This document shows positions 43,266 to 51,899 of a stretch of 64,000 nucleotides of DNA, in pieces. The DNA lies in contig DAOUGQ010000002.1 of assembly GCA_034429195.1 (NCBI GenBank), positions 62,001 through 126,000 on the forward strand, given 5' to 3'. A program made the position numbers and the translations under genes. Origin of the DNA: UBA4782 sp034429195. GTDB lineage: Bacteria; Chloroflexota; Anaerolineae; Anaerolineales; Anaerolineaceae. Position 1 is the stretch's first letter. Each line of letters opens with the position of its first letter. The notes under the pieces were generated by a model. The model made no database searches, had not been told where the DNA came from, and worked only from the letters and a program-made list of their open reading frames with translations.

Positions 43266-43306
43266 AGTTTTTCAGGGGTGTACTGATTATCTAAAGAAAA
43301 ATAGAC

Positions 43307-43349
43307 TATAATACTCGCAATATCTGGTGGGATGAAAAAACCAGATATT
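43307..43349 (+). promoter_or_regulatory. Promoter -10 and 5' stem-loop before the fructose-bisphosphate aldolase gene
   Basis: TATAAT at 43307-43312 is a good -10; the -35 is weak. Starting where transcription would begin, AATATCTGGT (43319-43328) and ACCAGATATT (43340-43349) form perfect 10-base arms around 11 bases. The message would start with this hairpin, or the dyad may bind a repressor at +1. About 48 bases remain to the ATG. Confidence 0.55.
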
Positions 43350-43396
43350 TGGGAATAATTTTCCCGGTATTTACCATCTTTTTCAAGGAGTACGAA

Positions 43397-44341
43397 ATGA
43401 TCGTAACGACCAAAAAACTGTTTCAAGCAGCTTATGGCAAGTACGCCATTGGCGCTTACAACATCAATAACCTGGAACAAACAATGGGCTTGTTCCAGGG
43501 AAATCTTGATAGCAAAGCCCCATTCATTATTCAGATCAGCAAAGGTGCCCGTTCATACACTCACAAAAAAATGCTGGAAGCCATCATCAAACAGGCGGAT
43601 GAAGTATTCCCGGAGGCGATTTTCGCGGTTCACCTTGATCATGGCGATGAAGCAACCTGCTATGACTGCATCGAGAGCGGTTTTTACAGTTCAGTGATGA
43701 TCGATGCCAGCCATGAAGACTTCGATGGTAATATTGCCACCACACGCCGTGTAGTAGAAGCTGCTCACGCACGCGGTATCGTTGTGGAAGCTGAGTTGGG
43801 TCAGTTGGGTGGCGTGGAAGAGCATGTAAAAGTCAGTGAATCTGAAGCCAAATTAACCGACCCAAAGAAGGCACGTGAATTTGTCGAGCGTAGCGGTTGT
43901 GATTCTCTGGCAGTTGCCATTGGCACAAGCCATGGTGCTTTTAAATTCAAAGGTTCGCAGTCTTTGCATTTTGATGTTTTGGAACAAATCCAAAAGGAAC
44001 TGCCTGGTTTTCCATTGGTGATGCATGGCAGCAGCTCGGTACCTCAGGAAGAGGTTGCACGAATTAATGCCGCAGGTGGCAATTTGGCAGGCGCTAGAGG
44101 TGTTGATGCCACGCAATTCAGACGAGCTGCAGAATTAGGTGTGACTAAGATCAACATTGATACAGATGGACGCCTTGTTTGGACGCGTGTACACCGTGAA
44201 TATTTCCGTGATCATCCTGAAGTCTTCGACTTTCGGCCGATCGGGAAAGTATTCATGCAGGAATACGCCAATTTCATTGCCCAGAAGAATGAATATCTGG
44301 GAGCAGCCGGCCAGTTGGAAATCGTCCGGAAGATGATGTAA
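43397..44341 (+). CDS. fba: Class II fructose-1,6-bisphosphate aldolase
   Basis: The frame opens at 43349; the ATG at 43397 with CAAGGAGTACGAA upstream is preferred and gives 314 residues. The family motifs include YAIGAYNINNLEQTMGLFQG, the zinc site FAVHLDHGDEATCYDCIESG, and SVMIDASHEDFDGNI, EAELGQLGG, VMHGSSSVPQ and INIDTDGRL. It cleaves fructose-1,6-bisphosphate into two triose phosphates in glycolysis. The gene stands alone with a stem-loop in its leader and its own terminator. Confidence 0.95.
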   Translation: MIVTTKKLFQAAYGKYAIGAYNINNLEQTMGLFQGNLDSKAPFIIQISKGARSYTHKKMLEAIIKQADEVFPEAIFAVHLDHGDEATCYDCIESGFYSSVMIDASHEDFDGNIATTRRVVEAAHARGIVVEAELGQLGGVEEHVKVSESEAKLTDPKKAREFVERSGCDSLAVAIGTSHGAFKFKGSQSLHFDVLEQIQKELPGFPLVMHGSSSVPQEEVARINAAGGNLAGARGVDATQFRRAAELGVTKINIDTDGRLVWTRVHREYFRDHPEVFDFRPIGKVFMQEYANFIAQKNEYLGAAGQLEIVRKMM

Positions 44342-44348
44342 AGATATC

Positions 44349-44381
44349 AAGGTGCAGTTCGTAAAGAGCTGCACCTTTTTT
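44349..44381 (+). terminator. Intrinsic terminator of the aldolase gene
   Basis: AAGGTGCAG (44349-44357) pairs with CTGCACCTT (44369-44377), running into a six-base T tract at 44376-44381. It begins seven bases after the aldolase stop. Confidence 0.88.
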
Positions 44382-44535
44382 ATTACACCCGCTTTGAGAT
44401 ATTCTACCTAACTCAGGGATTTTGAACGAAACAATCCCTTGAAAAGATACCAGATATTTTGAGAAATCATGTCTATCTGCAATAATCATTTTATGATTGA
44501 AAAATCATCTGAAGTACAGATCCCGCATATCTGGA

Positions 44536-45150
44536 TTAGTAAAAAATAGAGATATCCATAAAATTTAAAAGGCGGCAACCATTTTCATAAACATAGGAAA
44601 GGTTATATCCTTCAGGTCCGCCACTTCCACCTAAAAAATTAAATGGATGAATGTTGTCTTGAAGAATTAGTTTTGGTGAATTGCTTGTTCCAATGGAGAT
44701 CGAAAAATCAAGGCCAAATAAATTGGAATCCTCAAGTGGTGTAATCCCCTGTATTAAACTGACCGAATCTATTTGGGTAATAATTTCACCTTCCAATAGG
44801 ATTTCCAAGCCAATATCCCATGATTCTCCTATCTGAGGATCATTTCCAAGATCAATTGAAAAATGTGTTACTTTTACTGGAGATGAAATCAATATTGGTT
44901 GGATTGAGATTGATATTGGCCAGGCATGATCTTTTCCTGGTATTTTTATTGGCCATGTCTGACTCATGGTAGTGGTATCAACACTCCAGGAATTAATATC
45001 AGCTATCCAGGTTGGCTCAAAGGATACTGGTGAATTATTCGTATCAACAATGGCAAAATTCTCAGTGAAGATTGGCTCAAAACCCACGCTTTCTCCATTA
45101 TTCTGCTTAAGGGTGCCAGTAAGAATATAACCATCATCCAATGTGACCAC
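44536..45150 (-). CDS. Hypothetical protein, apparently 5'-truncated
   Basis: The frame begins with a GTG at 45150 and gives 204 residues with a beta-rich, secreted look (Ser, Asp, Asn, Ile-rich; ENFAIVDTNNSPVSFEPTWI; FLGGSGGPEGYNLSY). I do not recognise it. The frame is open a further 31 codons to a stop at 45244-45246 without an ATG, and that extension (TQQVEPTSIRETKIP) resembles the linker that follows a lipoprotein cysteine. The signal peptide is therefore probably lost through a frameshift or deletion near 45240. No ribosome site is visible. Confidence 0.5.
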   Translation of the reverse strand: MVTLDDGYILTGTLKQNNGESVGFEPIFTENFAIVDTNNSPVSFEPTWIADINSWSVDTTTMSQTWPIKIPGKDHAWPISISIQPILISSPVKVTHFSIDLGNDPQIGESWDIGLEILLEGEIITQIDSVSLIQGITPLEDSNLFGLDFSISIGTSNSPKLILQDNIHPFNFLGGSGGPEGYNLSYVYENGCRLLNFMDISIFY

Positions 45151-45299
45151 ATTTTCTAATAATATCGAAAAATCTATTGTGGGGATTTTAGTTTCTCTTA
45201 TTGATGTTGGTTCGACCTGTTGTGTTGCAAAATGAAGGTAAGTTCAACAAGTTGCAAGAAACTTTTAATCATATTTAATGCAAATTGATGCATACATGA

Positions 45300-45779
45300 T
45301 TACTTTATTTCAACGATTTTCCCGGATGTGATCAACTCAAGGTCAGCAGGATGGAGAGAAAAAACCGCGTGGGGTGTGCCAGCGGCTGCCCAGATTTTTT
45401 CCCATTGATATAGGTCCTGATCAATATACGTTTCCATAATAGTGGCATGTGCCAGGGGAGGAACACCACCAATGGCAAAACCGGTTTTCGAAAGCACAAA
45501 TTCAGCATCTGCTTTGGCAATGGGTTCGCCACAATATTGTGCCAGGCGTGTTTCATCCACCCGATTAATTCCACTTGCCAGTACCAGAATACCTTTATTT
45601 GTTTGTTTTCCCCGGAATACGAGTGATTTAACAATTTGTGCCACTTGACAGCCTATTGCCTGAGCCGCTTCGATTGCGGTACGAGTTGAGGCAGGGAGTT
45701 CGACAACCCGGTAGGATAATTCAAGTTTTTCGAGCGCCTGCTGTACTTTTTGTGTGCTTTTGGAAGAGATGGCAGACAT
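45300..45779 (-). CDS. YbaK/ProX-type aminoacyl-tRNA deacylase
   Basis: The 159-residue protein has the YbaK fold segments TRTAIEAAQAIGCQVAQIVK, LVFRGKQTNKGILVLASGIN, FAIGGVPPLAHATIMETYID and GTPHAVFSLHPADLELITSG. Members remove wrongly attached amino acids (for example Cys from tRNA-Pro) in the cytoplasm. The GAGGGAG ribosome site is strong. It is a stand-alone gene. Confidence 0.9.
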   Translation of the reverse strand: MSAISSKSTQKVQQALEKLELSYRVVELPASTRTAIEAAQAIGCQVAQIVKSLVFRGKQTNKGILVLASGINRVDETRLAQYCGEPIAKADAEFVLSKTGFAIGGVPPLAHATIMETYIDQDLYQWEKIWAAAGTPHAVFSLHPADLELITSGKIVEIK

Positions 45780-46075
45780 AATTTCTCCCTCTGAATGGGT
45801 TTACTGAATAAATGTACCATGAAATGACAAAAGGATTTGTAGAAAATTAAAACAGAAAATTCTAAAGGAATGGGTGAACTGGCACTAGATTGAGCGTAGT
45901 GCATGTGAAAATCTTGCATTAAAAAGCCGTGGCAAGATAAGAAGAATTTTCATTTACAATAATTACAATGTACAGTTTTTTTATCCTTAATTATGAACAC
46001 GATCTTGATATACTCTCATTTCATTCCTTCTGCGTATCTTTTTTTGGGGTTCACCGTCTTAATAGATAGAGAATT
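45780..46075. other. Intergenic region before the ECF sigma gene
   Basis: The 296 bases between the divergent ybaK-like and sigma factor starts are AT-rich. I see no gene, RNA or clear dyad, and no promoter element I would defend. Confidence 0.5.
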
Positions 46076-46615
46076 ATGTTTGCAGATGAGCAAAACCTCC
46101 TAACGCATGCAAGAACTTTCGACATTGATGCTCTTGCGATGGTTTATGATCGTTATAACGCTGGCATTTATCGTTATGCTATGAGGTTAATGGGTGATGA
46201 AAATTTTGCTGAAGAATGTGTTGCTGATACATTTTCTCGCTTTCTGGCTGCTTTGCGAACAGGTCATGGACCAAAAGATCATTTACAGGCTTATTTATAC
46301 CGAATAGCTCATAATTGGGTAACTGATCATTTTCGGAGCCATTCTCATGAATTGGTGGAGCTTGATGACTGTATTCATGCAAATGAACAAGACCTTCCTG
46401 AAACACAGATGGAAATCAGAATAAAGCAAACTCAAATTCGTAAGGCATTACAATCTTTACCCCCTGATCAAAGCCTGGTGGTAACTTTGAAATATCTGGA
46501 AGGATGGGAAAACCCTGAAATTGCTGCTGCTTTAAAAAAGACTGTGGGTTCGGTAAAAGCTTTGCAGCATCGCGCACTTGATTCTCTAAGAAAATCATTA
46601 TTGAATTTGGAGTAA
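46076..46615 (+). CDS. ECF-type RNA polymerase sigma factor
   Basis: The 179-residue protein has sigma region 2 (DALAMVYDRYNAGIYRYAMR, then ECVADTFSRFLAAL, then AYLYRIAHNWVTDHFRS) and region 4 (ALQSLPPDQSLVVTLKYLEG, then NPEIAAALKKTVGSVKALQH), without regions 1 and 3. It directs RNA polymerase to a set of stress or envelope genes. The next gene, 10 bases downstream, encodes a membrane DUF5667 protein that probably controls it. The ribosome site GAGA is weak. Confidence 0.94.
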   Translation: MFADEQNLLTHARTFDIDALAMVYDRYNAGIYRYAMRLMGDENFAEECVADTFSRFLAALRTGHGPKDHLQAYLYRIAHNWVTDHFRSHSHELVELDDCIHANEQDLPETQMEIRIKQTQIRKALQSLPPDQSLVVTLKYLEGWENPEIAAALKKTVGSVKALQHRALDSLRKSLLNLE

Positions 46616-46625
46616 AGGAGAGTAA

Positions 46626-47624
46626 ATGGGGAAGAGAGATCAGCAACAAGACACTGTGGTCGATCAGTTAAAACTGATTCAAGAAGTTCAGGATAGAAGC
46701 GTTGCAAATATTGAAAAGGGGCGTATTGCTTACTTACGAGAAGCAAAAAGAGTATCTCTCACCGTATCTCCTCGGGTAGATTCTCGTCTTAATAGATGGA
46801 TGAAAGAAATTTCGTCCAGATTAATCTTCTACCGAAAGGAGCATACATTAATGTTCAATATATTTGCTACTATTATGGTAATTTTAACAATGGCTTTAGG
46901 AGCAGGGGGAGTGACTGTGGCTGCAGCACAATCCAGTCAGCCTGATCAACCACTTTATGATGTAAAACTATGGACTGAAGAAATGCGTATTGCATTAACA
47001 AGTGATCCGGAAGTTCAATATCAACTGGAATATGATTTTACTGCCAGGCGTTTCGAGGAAATCAAATCATTACTTGATTCAAAAAAAGGAATCTCTGAAG
47101 AAATGATGAGCAGGTATCAGAATCAAATTGATCAGGCTCTGCAATATGCATTAAAACTTAATGGTGATAGTGCAGTAAAGGCATTACAAAAGTTAGAAAT
47201 TTCCCTGCAGAAGCACAATGAGGTACTTTCGCAATATCAGGGGCAAGGCTCATTAGGAACTAATCCAATTCTTGAGCAAACCAGGTTGATGATTCAAGAT
47301 AGACTCCACTTATTTGAAGAAGGATTAACTCCTGATCAAATCCGTATTCGTTTACAAGAACGTGATCAGATTCAAGATCAAACACAATCAGCAACTCCAG
47401 AGATAATTGTGACACAAGGATTACAGGAAACACAAGGTTTGCAAGGAACAGTAGATAAAAATCCCTGGACAACTGGTACACCTACTCCAGGAAGTGGATA
47501 TGGCCCTGGGCCTGGTCCGGATGAAAGCTGTACATGCACACCTGCTTCTGGTGATGGAAGTGGAGGTTTGGTAACACCGCCAGTACATCATGAAGAACCA
47601 ACAAATAATGGAAACCATCACTAA
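46626..47624 (+). CDS. DUF5667 membrane protein, probable sigma regulator
   Basis: The 332-residue protein has a cytoplasmic N-terminal helical part, one membrane segment near residues 78-96 (FNIFATIMVILTMALGAGGV) and an outer DUF5667-like domain (QPDQPLYDVKLWTEEMRIAL, then QLEYDFTARRFEEIKSLLDS). The C-terminal end is Gly/Pro-rich and low in complexity with His at the very end. In Chloroflexota such proteins follow ECF sigma genes, and an anti-sigma role is inferred from that. GGAG precedes the ATG. Confidence 0.83.
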   Translation: MGKRDQQQDTVVDQLKLIQEVQDRSVANIEKGRIAYLREAKRVSLTVSPRVDSRLNRWMKEISSRLIFYRKEHTLMFNIFATIMVILTMALGAGGVTVAAAQSSQPDQPLYDVKLWTEEMRIALTSDPEVQYQLEYDFTARRFEEIKSLLDSKKGISEEMMSRYQNQIDQALQYALKLNGDSAVKALQKLEISLQKHNEVLSQYQGQGSLGTNPILEQTRLMIQDRLHLFEEGLTPDQIRIRLQERDQIQDQTQSATPEIIVTQGLQETQGLQGTVDKNPWTTGTPTPGSGYGPGPGPDESCTCTPASGDGSGGLVTPPVHHEEPTNNGNHH

Positions 47625-47655
47625 ATCATTGGTATAACAATTATTGGTAGTATTG

Positions 47656-47686
47656 AAGAAGTGCGGTGAAGGTTACCGCACTTCTT
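47656..47686 (+). terminator. Hairpin after the DUF5667 gene
   Basis: Bases 47656-47667 (AAGAAGTGCGGT) pair with 47675-47686 (ACCGCACTTCTT) in a 12-bp stem around seven bases, 32 bases after the stop. Only a weak T content follows, so termination may be inefficient. Confidence 0.6.
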
Positions 47687-47893
47687 GCTATTAGTATTGG
47701 TTAATGACTTTTATACCAATTCTCTTGCAGAGAGTTAGTTGAATTTGTGATCATCAATAGCTTCGAACATGAAGCCCATGGAGTCGCAATGGGGTATTTT
47801 TCGTATCGGTTTCATAAAGAAGTTGCCCTTTATCTCTCTATTAAGGCGGGGAAACTATTCAATAACCACAAACAATACATATAAAGAAGGGGG

Positions 47894-47922
47894 TTGAAAT
47901 TTTGAATTATTTTCTCTATAAT
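47894..47922 (+). promoter_or_regulatory. Sigma-70-type promoter of the FadR-like operon
   Basis: TTGAAA (47894-47899) and a perfect TATAAT (47917-47922) are exactly 17 bases apart. Transcription would start near 47929, 28 bases before the regulator's ATG. Confidence 0.78.
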
Positions 47923-47928
47923 GAAATA

Positions 47929-47945
47929 AACTGGTCAGACCTCTT
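47929..47945. promoter_or_regulatory. FadR-type operator at the transcription start
   Basis: AACTGGTCAGACCTCTT matches the E. coli FadR site consensus as I recall it (AACTGGTCNGACNTGTT) except near one end, and contains the exact palindrome GGTC-A-GACC. It covers the predicted transcription start of a gene for a FadR-type GntR protein, so autorepression is likely. Confidence 0.7.
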
Positions 47946-47956
47946 ACCAAACAATT

Positions 47957-48649
47957 ATGAATAATTACCCACCGATCCTCAAACCTGCTGAACTTGCTGA
48001 AAGCCGATTGATCGATGCCATCCTGGATGGTTCGTTTCCTTTTGATAGTATGTTGCCTCCTGAACGCGAATTGGCAACCCAACTGGGTGTTACGCGTCCT
48101 ACATTACGAGAAGCCCTTCAACGAATGGCACGGGATGGTTGGATCGAAATCCATCAAGGAAAATCCACGCGTGTATGCAATCCCTGGCAGGAAGGTAACC
48201 TGGCTGTTCTGGAGCACCTGGCGAATCACTCCGAACATTACTATCCGCAGTTTGTTGAACATCTGCTAACTGTTCGCATTCTTCTGGCTCCTGCCTTTTT
48301 CCAGGCTGCTGTACAAAACAATCGTGATAGCGTTATGGAATTATTTACTACTATACCTGATCCAGAAACAGATGCTCGATCCTTTGCTGCTTTTGACTGG
48401 AATGTGCTAAAAAAAATGTCGATCTTATCAGGGAATCCGGTATTTACTTTGATCCTCAATGGATTCTCAAAAATGTATTTGATCCTTGCTGAAAAGTATT
48501 TTGAGCAAGCAGAAGCGCGTATTCATTCATGGGGTTTCTATCGAGATATTCAGCAGGCGGCAAAAGTGGCTGATGATAAACGAATATATGAAATATGCCA
48601 GAAGGTAATGCAAGAGAGCATTCGGTATTGGAAAAGTAGTGGCAAATAA
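47957..48649 (+). CDS. FadR-like GntR-family regulator
   Basis: The 230-residue protein begins with a GntR winged helix (AESRLIDAILDGSFPFDSML, then PPERELATQLGVTRPTLREA, then LQRMARDGWIEIHQGKST). A mostly helical effector domain follows, starting NPWQEGNLAVLEHLANHSEH, which is the FadR pattern of lipid-sensing GntR proteins. The operator at 47929-47945 fits this family. It probably links the following glycerolipid genes to acyl-CoA supply, which is inference. No ribosome site precedes the ATG. Confidence 0.88.
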   Translation: MNNYPPILKPAELAESRLIDAILDGSFPFDSMLPPERELATQLGVTRPTLREALQRMARDGWIEIHQGKSTRVCNPWQEGNLAVLEHLANHSEHYYPQFVEHLLTVRILLAPAFFQAAVQNNRDSVMELFTTIPDPETDARSFAAFDWNVLKKMSILSGNPVFTLILNGFSKMYLILAEKYFEQAEARIHSWGFYRDIQQAAKVADDKRIYEICQKVMQESIRYWKSSGK

Positions 48650-48665
48650 TATTAATGAGGTGAAC

Positions 48666-50270
48666 ATGAAACGATGGAATGGATGGGGAAACTCCGAGAC
48701 AGAGTATTCTGTACCACCAAACGCATTGGAATATCTTCAAAAAGAAGTGGGCGTTGGAGCAAAAATACCCGACGCAACACTTGAAGTTGTTATTAGTAAG
48801 GTTCCTTTAAGTAAGATCCCTAAGCACCCTTTAATCACCACTGATGCAGAAGAACGTCTCAGGCATGCGCGTGGGCAAAGCCTACCCGATTGGGTAGCCA
48901 TGAGAAGCGGTGAATTCGAAATATTTCCAGATGGCGTTGCTTATCCTACCAATCGTGAAGAAGTAGCTGACCTGCTGAAATTTGCAGAAGCCAATAGCAT
49001 TAAAGTCATCCCATATGGTGGTGGCAGCAGTGTGCTGGGTCATATCAACCCGCAGAAGCAAAATGGCTGCGTTCTGACCATCGATATGGGTAGGATGAAA
49101 GAATTTATTGATTTCGATAAAGAAAGCCATCTGGCTACTTTTGGTGCTGGGATCGCAGGACCAGAGTTAGAGAATCTCCTCAATAAGCGGGGAGTCACTC
49201 TGGGACATTTTCCCCAATCCTTCGAATATTCCACCCTGGGGGGGTGGATTGCCACCCGTTCGTGTGGTCAGCAATGTTATTATTATGGAAGGATTGAAGA
49301 AGACTTTGCGGGTGGTCATGTAGAAACCTTGCAGGGAGCATTGGACCTACCACCGCTACCCGCAAGTGCAGCCGGACCTGATTTAAAACACCTTGTACTC
49401 GGATCCGAGGGGAGGTTGGGGGTAATCACAGATGCCATCATCCGTGTAAAGCCCATTCCTGAATATGAGAAATTCTTAGCAGTCTTCTTCCCTGATTGGG
49501 ATCATGGAACAAAAGCTGTTCGTGAGATCATCAATGATGGAATAGGTGTTTCGATGTGCCGTTTGAGTGATGCCAAAGAGACCGTTACTACACTGGAACT
49601 ATCAGGAAAAGTAAAGCTGGTGAACCTTGCCAATCGTGGTCTCTCGTTGATTGGGAATGGTCCAGACCGCTGCCTGCTCATCTACGGGATCACGGGTGAT
49701 AAGCGAATTGCACATTACACAAAACGCAGGGTAATGCAAGTATTTTCTGCGTATCATGGTTTCCCAGTGGACTTTGTGATCGGTGACATGTGGAAAAAGA
49801 CAAGGTTCACTACTCCTTATTTGCGAAATAGCTTATGGGATTTGGGGTATGCATTGGATACTTTGGAAACCGCATTACCGTGGAGTAAAGTTATCAATAC
49901 ACTTTCAGAGATAAAAAAAGCGATTTCGAATGCTGGTCAGGCGCAAGGAGTTAAACCTCTGGTATTCAGTCACCTATCACATCATTATCAAGATGGATCG
50001 GGTATCTATGTTACATATTTATGGCCACGCAGTGAAGAACCACAGCAGACATTAGCCCATTGGAAAAAGATGAAGACTGCTGCCTGCCAGACTATTGTCG
50101 CCAATGGTGGTACTATCAGCCACCAGCATGGTGTGGGTGTAGATCACGCTCCTTACCTGACGAATGAAAAAAGCCGCATAGGTATGCAATACTTAAATGC
50201 AGTGCTTGAGTACGCTGATCCACAAGGAATTCTCAACCCGGGAAAATTATTGATAGAGCAGGAGGAATAA
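48666..50270 (+). CDS. Alkyl-DHAP synthase-like FAD-binding oxidoreductase
   Basis: The frame opens at 48639; the ATG at 48666 with GAGGTGAAC upstream is preferred and gives 534 residues. The FAD-binding domain is visible as VIPYGGGSSVLGHINPQ and the FAD-site segment FPQSFEYSTLGGWIATRSCG, followed by YYYGRIEEDFAGG. Near the end ISHQHGVGVDHAPYL matches the HHHGVG motif of alkyl-dihydroxyacetonephosphate synthase. That enzyme swaps an acyl for an alkyl chain in ether lipid synthesis. Glycolate or lactate oxidase relatives are an alternative. It is coupled to the glpD gene by a TAATG overlap. Confidence 0.85.
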   Translation: MKRWNGWGNSETEYSVPPNALEYLQKEVGVGAKIPDATLEVVISKVPLSKIPKHPLITTDAEERLRHARGQSLPDWVAMRSGEFEIFPDGVAYPTNREEVADLLKFAEANSIKVIPYGGGSSVLGHINPQKQNGCVLTIDMGRMKEFIDFDKESHLATFGAGIAGPELENLLNKRGVTLGHFPQSFEYSTLGGWIATRSCGQQCYYYGRIEEDFAGGHVETLQGALDLPPLPASAAGPDLKHLVLGSEGRLGVITDAIIRVKPIPEYEKFLAVFFPDWDHGTKAVREIINDGIGVSMCRLSDAKETVTTLELSGKVKLVNLANRGLSLIGNGPDRCLLIYGITGDKRIAHYTKRRVMQVFSAYHGFPVDFVIGDMWKKTRFTTPYLRNSLWDLGYALDTLETALPWSKVINTLSEIKKAISNAGQAQGVKPLVFSHLSHHYQDGSGIYVTYLWPRSEEPQQTLAHWKKMKTAACQTIVANGGTISHQHGVGVDHAPYLTNEKSRIGMQYLNAVLEYADPQGILNPGKLLIEQEE

Positions 50271-51850
50271 TGCAGCCACTTGAACGTGACCAGGTATGGG
50301 ATGTCATACGACATCGCTGGGATATTATTATAGTTGGAGGGGGAATCACAGGTGCAGGTATCTTTCGATATGCAACGGCTGCTGGATTGAAAGTGCTCTT
50401 ATTGGAAGCGCGTGATTTTGCATCGGGGACTTCCAGTAAATCATCCAAACTGGTACATGGAGGGTTAAGGTACCTCAACCAGGGTCAATTTAGTGTAACC
50501 TATGAATCAGTTCGAGAAAGGGAAAGACTTCTGAATGAAGTACCTGAACTGGTTGAACCGATGTGTTTCCTGATCAATAATTATGTGGGGGCAGAAATCT
50601 CTACCAAGAAATACATCCTTGGTCTGGTGATCTATGACCTTATGGGAAGTAAATGGAATCATGGAAAGGTAAAGCGAGAAAAGCTTATCTCGATTTGTCC
50701 ACAGCTCAATCCAGATGGTTTGAAGAATGGGCTGTTCTATTTTGATGCAGTGGTAGATGATGCACGCCTGGTTATGCGCCTGATCGAAGAAGGGGAAAGG
50801 CTTGGGGGAACGGCCATCAATTATGCCAGCGTAATAGAACTGATGCGAACCTCTACGGGTGAGGTTGCGGGTGTAGTTGTTGAAAGAAAAGACAAATCTG
50901 ATTGTAGCCCCATTGAGATACCCGCCAGTGTAGTTATCAACGCCACTGGACCTTGGACGGACGCTCTTCGCGGTCTGGTAGCAAAAAAACCCATCATCCG
51001 TAAGCAACGTGGTAGTCACCTTGTTATAGATGGATCGAAACTGTCTCTTACTCACGCTATAACTTTCGATCATCCACAAGATCATCGTACGATGTTCTTC
51101 ATTCCATGGAATGGCACTACCGTTGTTGGAACAACTGATCTGGATCACCCCATTGAATATGAACAGAGAGCAGAAGAACCTTTTGTTGATGAAAAGGAAT
51201 TTGATTACTTGATGGAAGCTATACGTGTCACCTTCCCTCATACCAATATTGAGGAAAGTGATGTACTTTCCACCTTTTCGGGACTTCGTCCTATCATCAG
51301 AAGAGATTCAATATCTCCATCCGCTCAATCCCGCCGGCATGCGGTATATGAAGATCATGGGCTGTTAACGATCACAGGTGGAAAATTAACCACCTATCGT
51401 GTCATGGCAAAAGCGGTACTTGCACGTGCTATTCCTAAACTGGAAAAAGCTCCTCATTTTCAGTGGAAGAAACCTATGTTTGATCCGGAATTCACTAAAG
51501 CACAAAAAGAGGTGATTTGTCCAGAGCAATTAGTCGACCGATATGGTATTCCTTTTTTACTATGGCTTAAGAACAATCAATTGTTTAACTTCGAATGTTT
51601 ACCAGGCTGTACTATAACACCTTTGGAAATTACCTATGCCGCTGCCCAGGAAAGTGTGGTTCATCTGGATGATCTGCTTCTGAGACGCGTCAGATTAGGG
51701 TTATTACAGCACGCCGGGGGAGTACAACACCTGGTACAGCTTAAAGAAAGCATAATGCAGGTGCTTGGCTGGTCTCCTAAAAAATGGGAGGATGAAGTAG
51801 GAAGATATAAGAAAATCATTCAAGATTCGTACAGTTTGCCGGAAGTGTGA
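50270..51850 (+). CDS. glpD: Glycerol-3-phosphate dehydrogenase (FAD)
   Basis: The 526-residue protein has the Rossmann motif IIIVGGGITGAGIFRYATAA, then ASGTSSKSSKLVHGGLRYL, FFIPWNGTTVVGTTDLDH, FSGLRPIIRRD and ITGGKLTTYRVMA. These are features of GlpA/GlpD, which oxidise glycerol-3-phosphate to dihydroxyacetone phosphate at the membrane. The DHAP could feed glycolysis or ether lipid synthesis. AGGAGG lies before the ATG, which overlaps the stop of the flavoprotein gene by one base. Confidence 0.94.
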   Translation: MQPLERDQVWDVIRHRWDIIIVGGGITGAGIFRYATAAGLKVLLLEARDFASGTSSKSSKLVHGGLRYLNQGQFSVTYESVRERERLLNEVPELVEPMCFLINNYVGAEISTKKYILGLVIYDLMGSKWNHGKVKREKLISICPQLNPDGLKNGLFYFDAVVDDARLVMRLIEEGERLGGTAINYASVIELMRTSTGEVAGVVVERKDKSDCSPIEIPASVVINATGPWTDALRGLVAKKPIIRKQRGSHLVIDGSKLSLTHAITFDHPQDHRTMFFIPWNGTTVVGTTDLDHPIEYEQRAEEPFVDEKEFDYLMEAIRVTFPHTNIEESDVLSTFSGLRPIIRRDSISPSAQSRRHAVYEDHGLLTITGGKLTTYRVMAKAVLARAIPKLEKAPHFQWKKPMFDPEFTKAQKEVICPEQLVDRYGIPFLLWLKNNQLFNFECLPGCTITPLEITYAAAQESVVHLDDLLLRRVRLGLLQHAGGVQHLVQLKESIMQVLGWSPKKWEDEVGRYKKIIQDSYSLPEV

Positions 51851-51899
51851 TAAAACTGTAAAGAGAATTACAATACTCATCATGAATCAGGAGGCAGTC

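Larger units (their letters stand above)
47625..47956 (+). other. 332-bp intergenic region before the FadR-like gene
   Basis: It holds a hairpin (47656-47686), a consensus-like promoter (47894-47922) and a FadR-type operator (47929-47945). A frame of about 40 codons at roughly 47748-47883 has no ribosome site and matches nothing I know. Nothing else is evident in 47687-47893. Confidence 0.65.

Noticed and set aside
46050..46800. Repeat of CGTCTTAATAGAT near 46050 and 46785
   Set aside because: A 13-base repeat is expected many times by chance in 64 kb, and the second copy is inside coding sequence.
47748..47883. Short plus-strand frame before the FadR-like gene
   Set aside because: About 40 codons, no ribosome site and no recognisable features; it ends just before the promoter.
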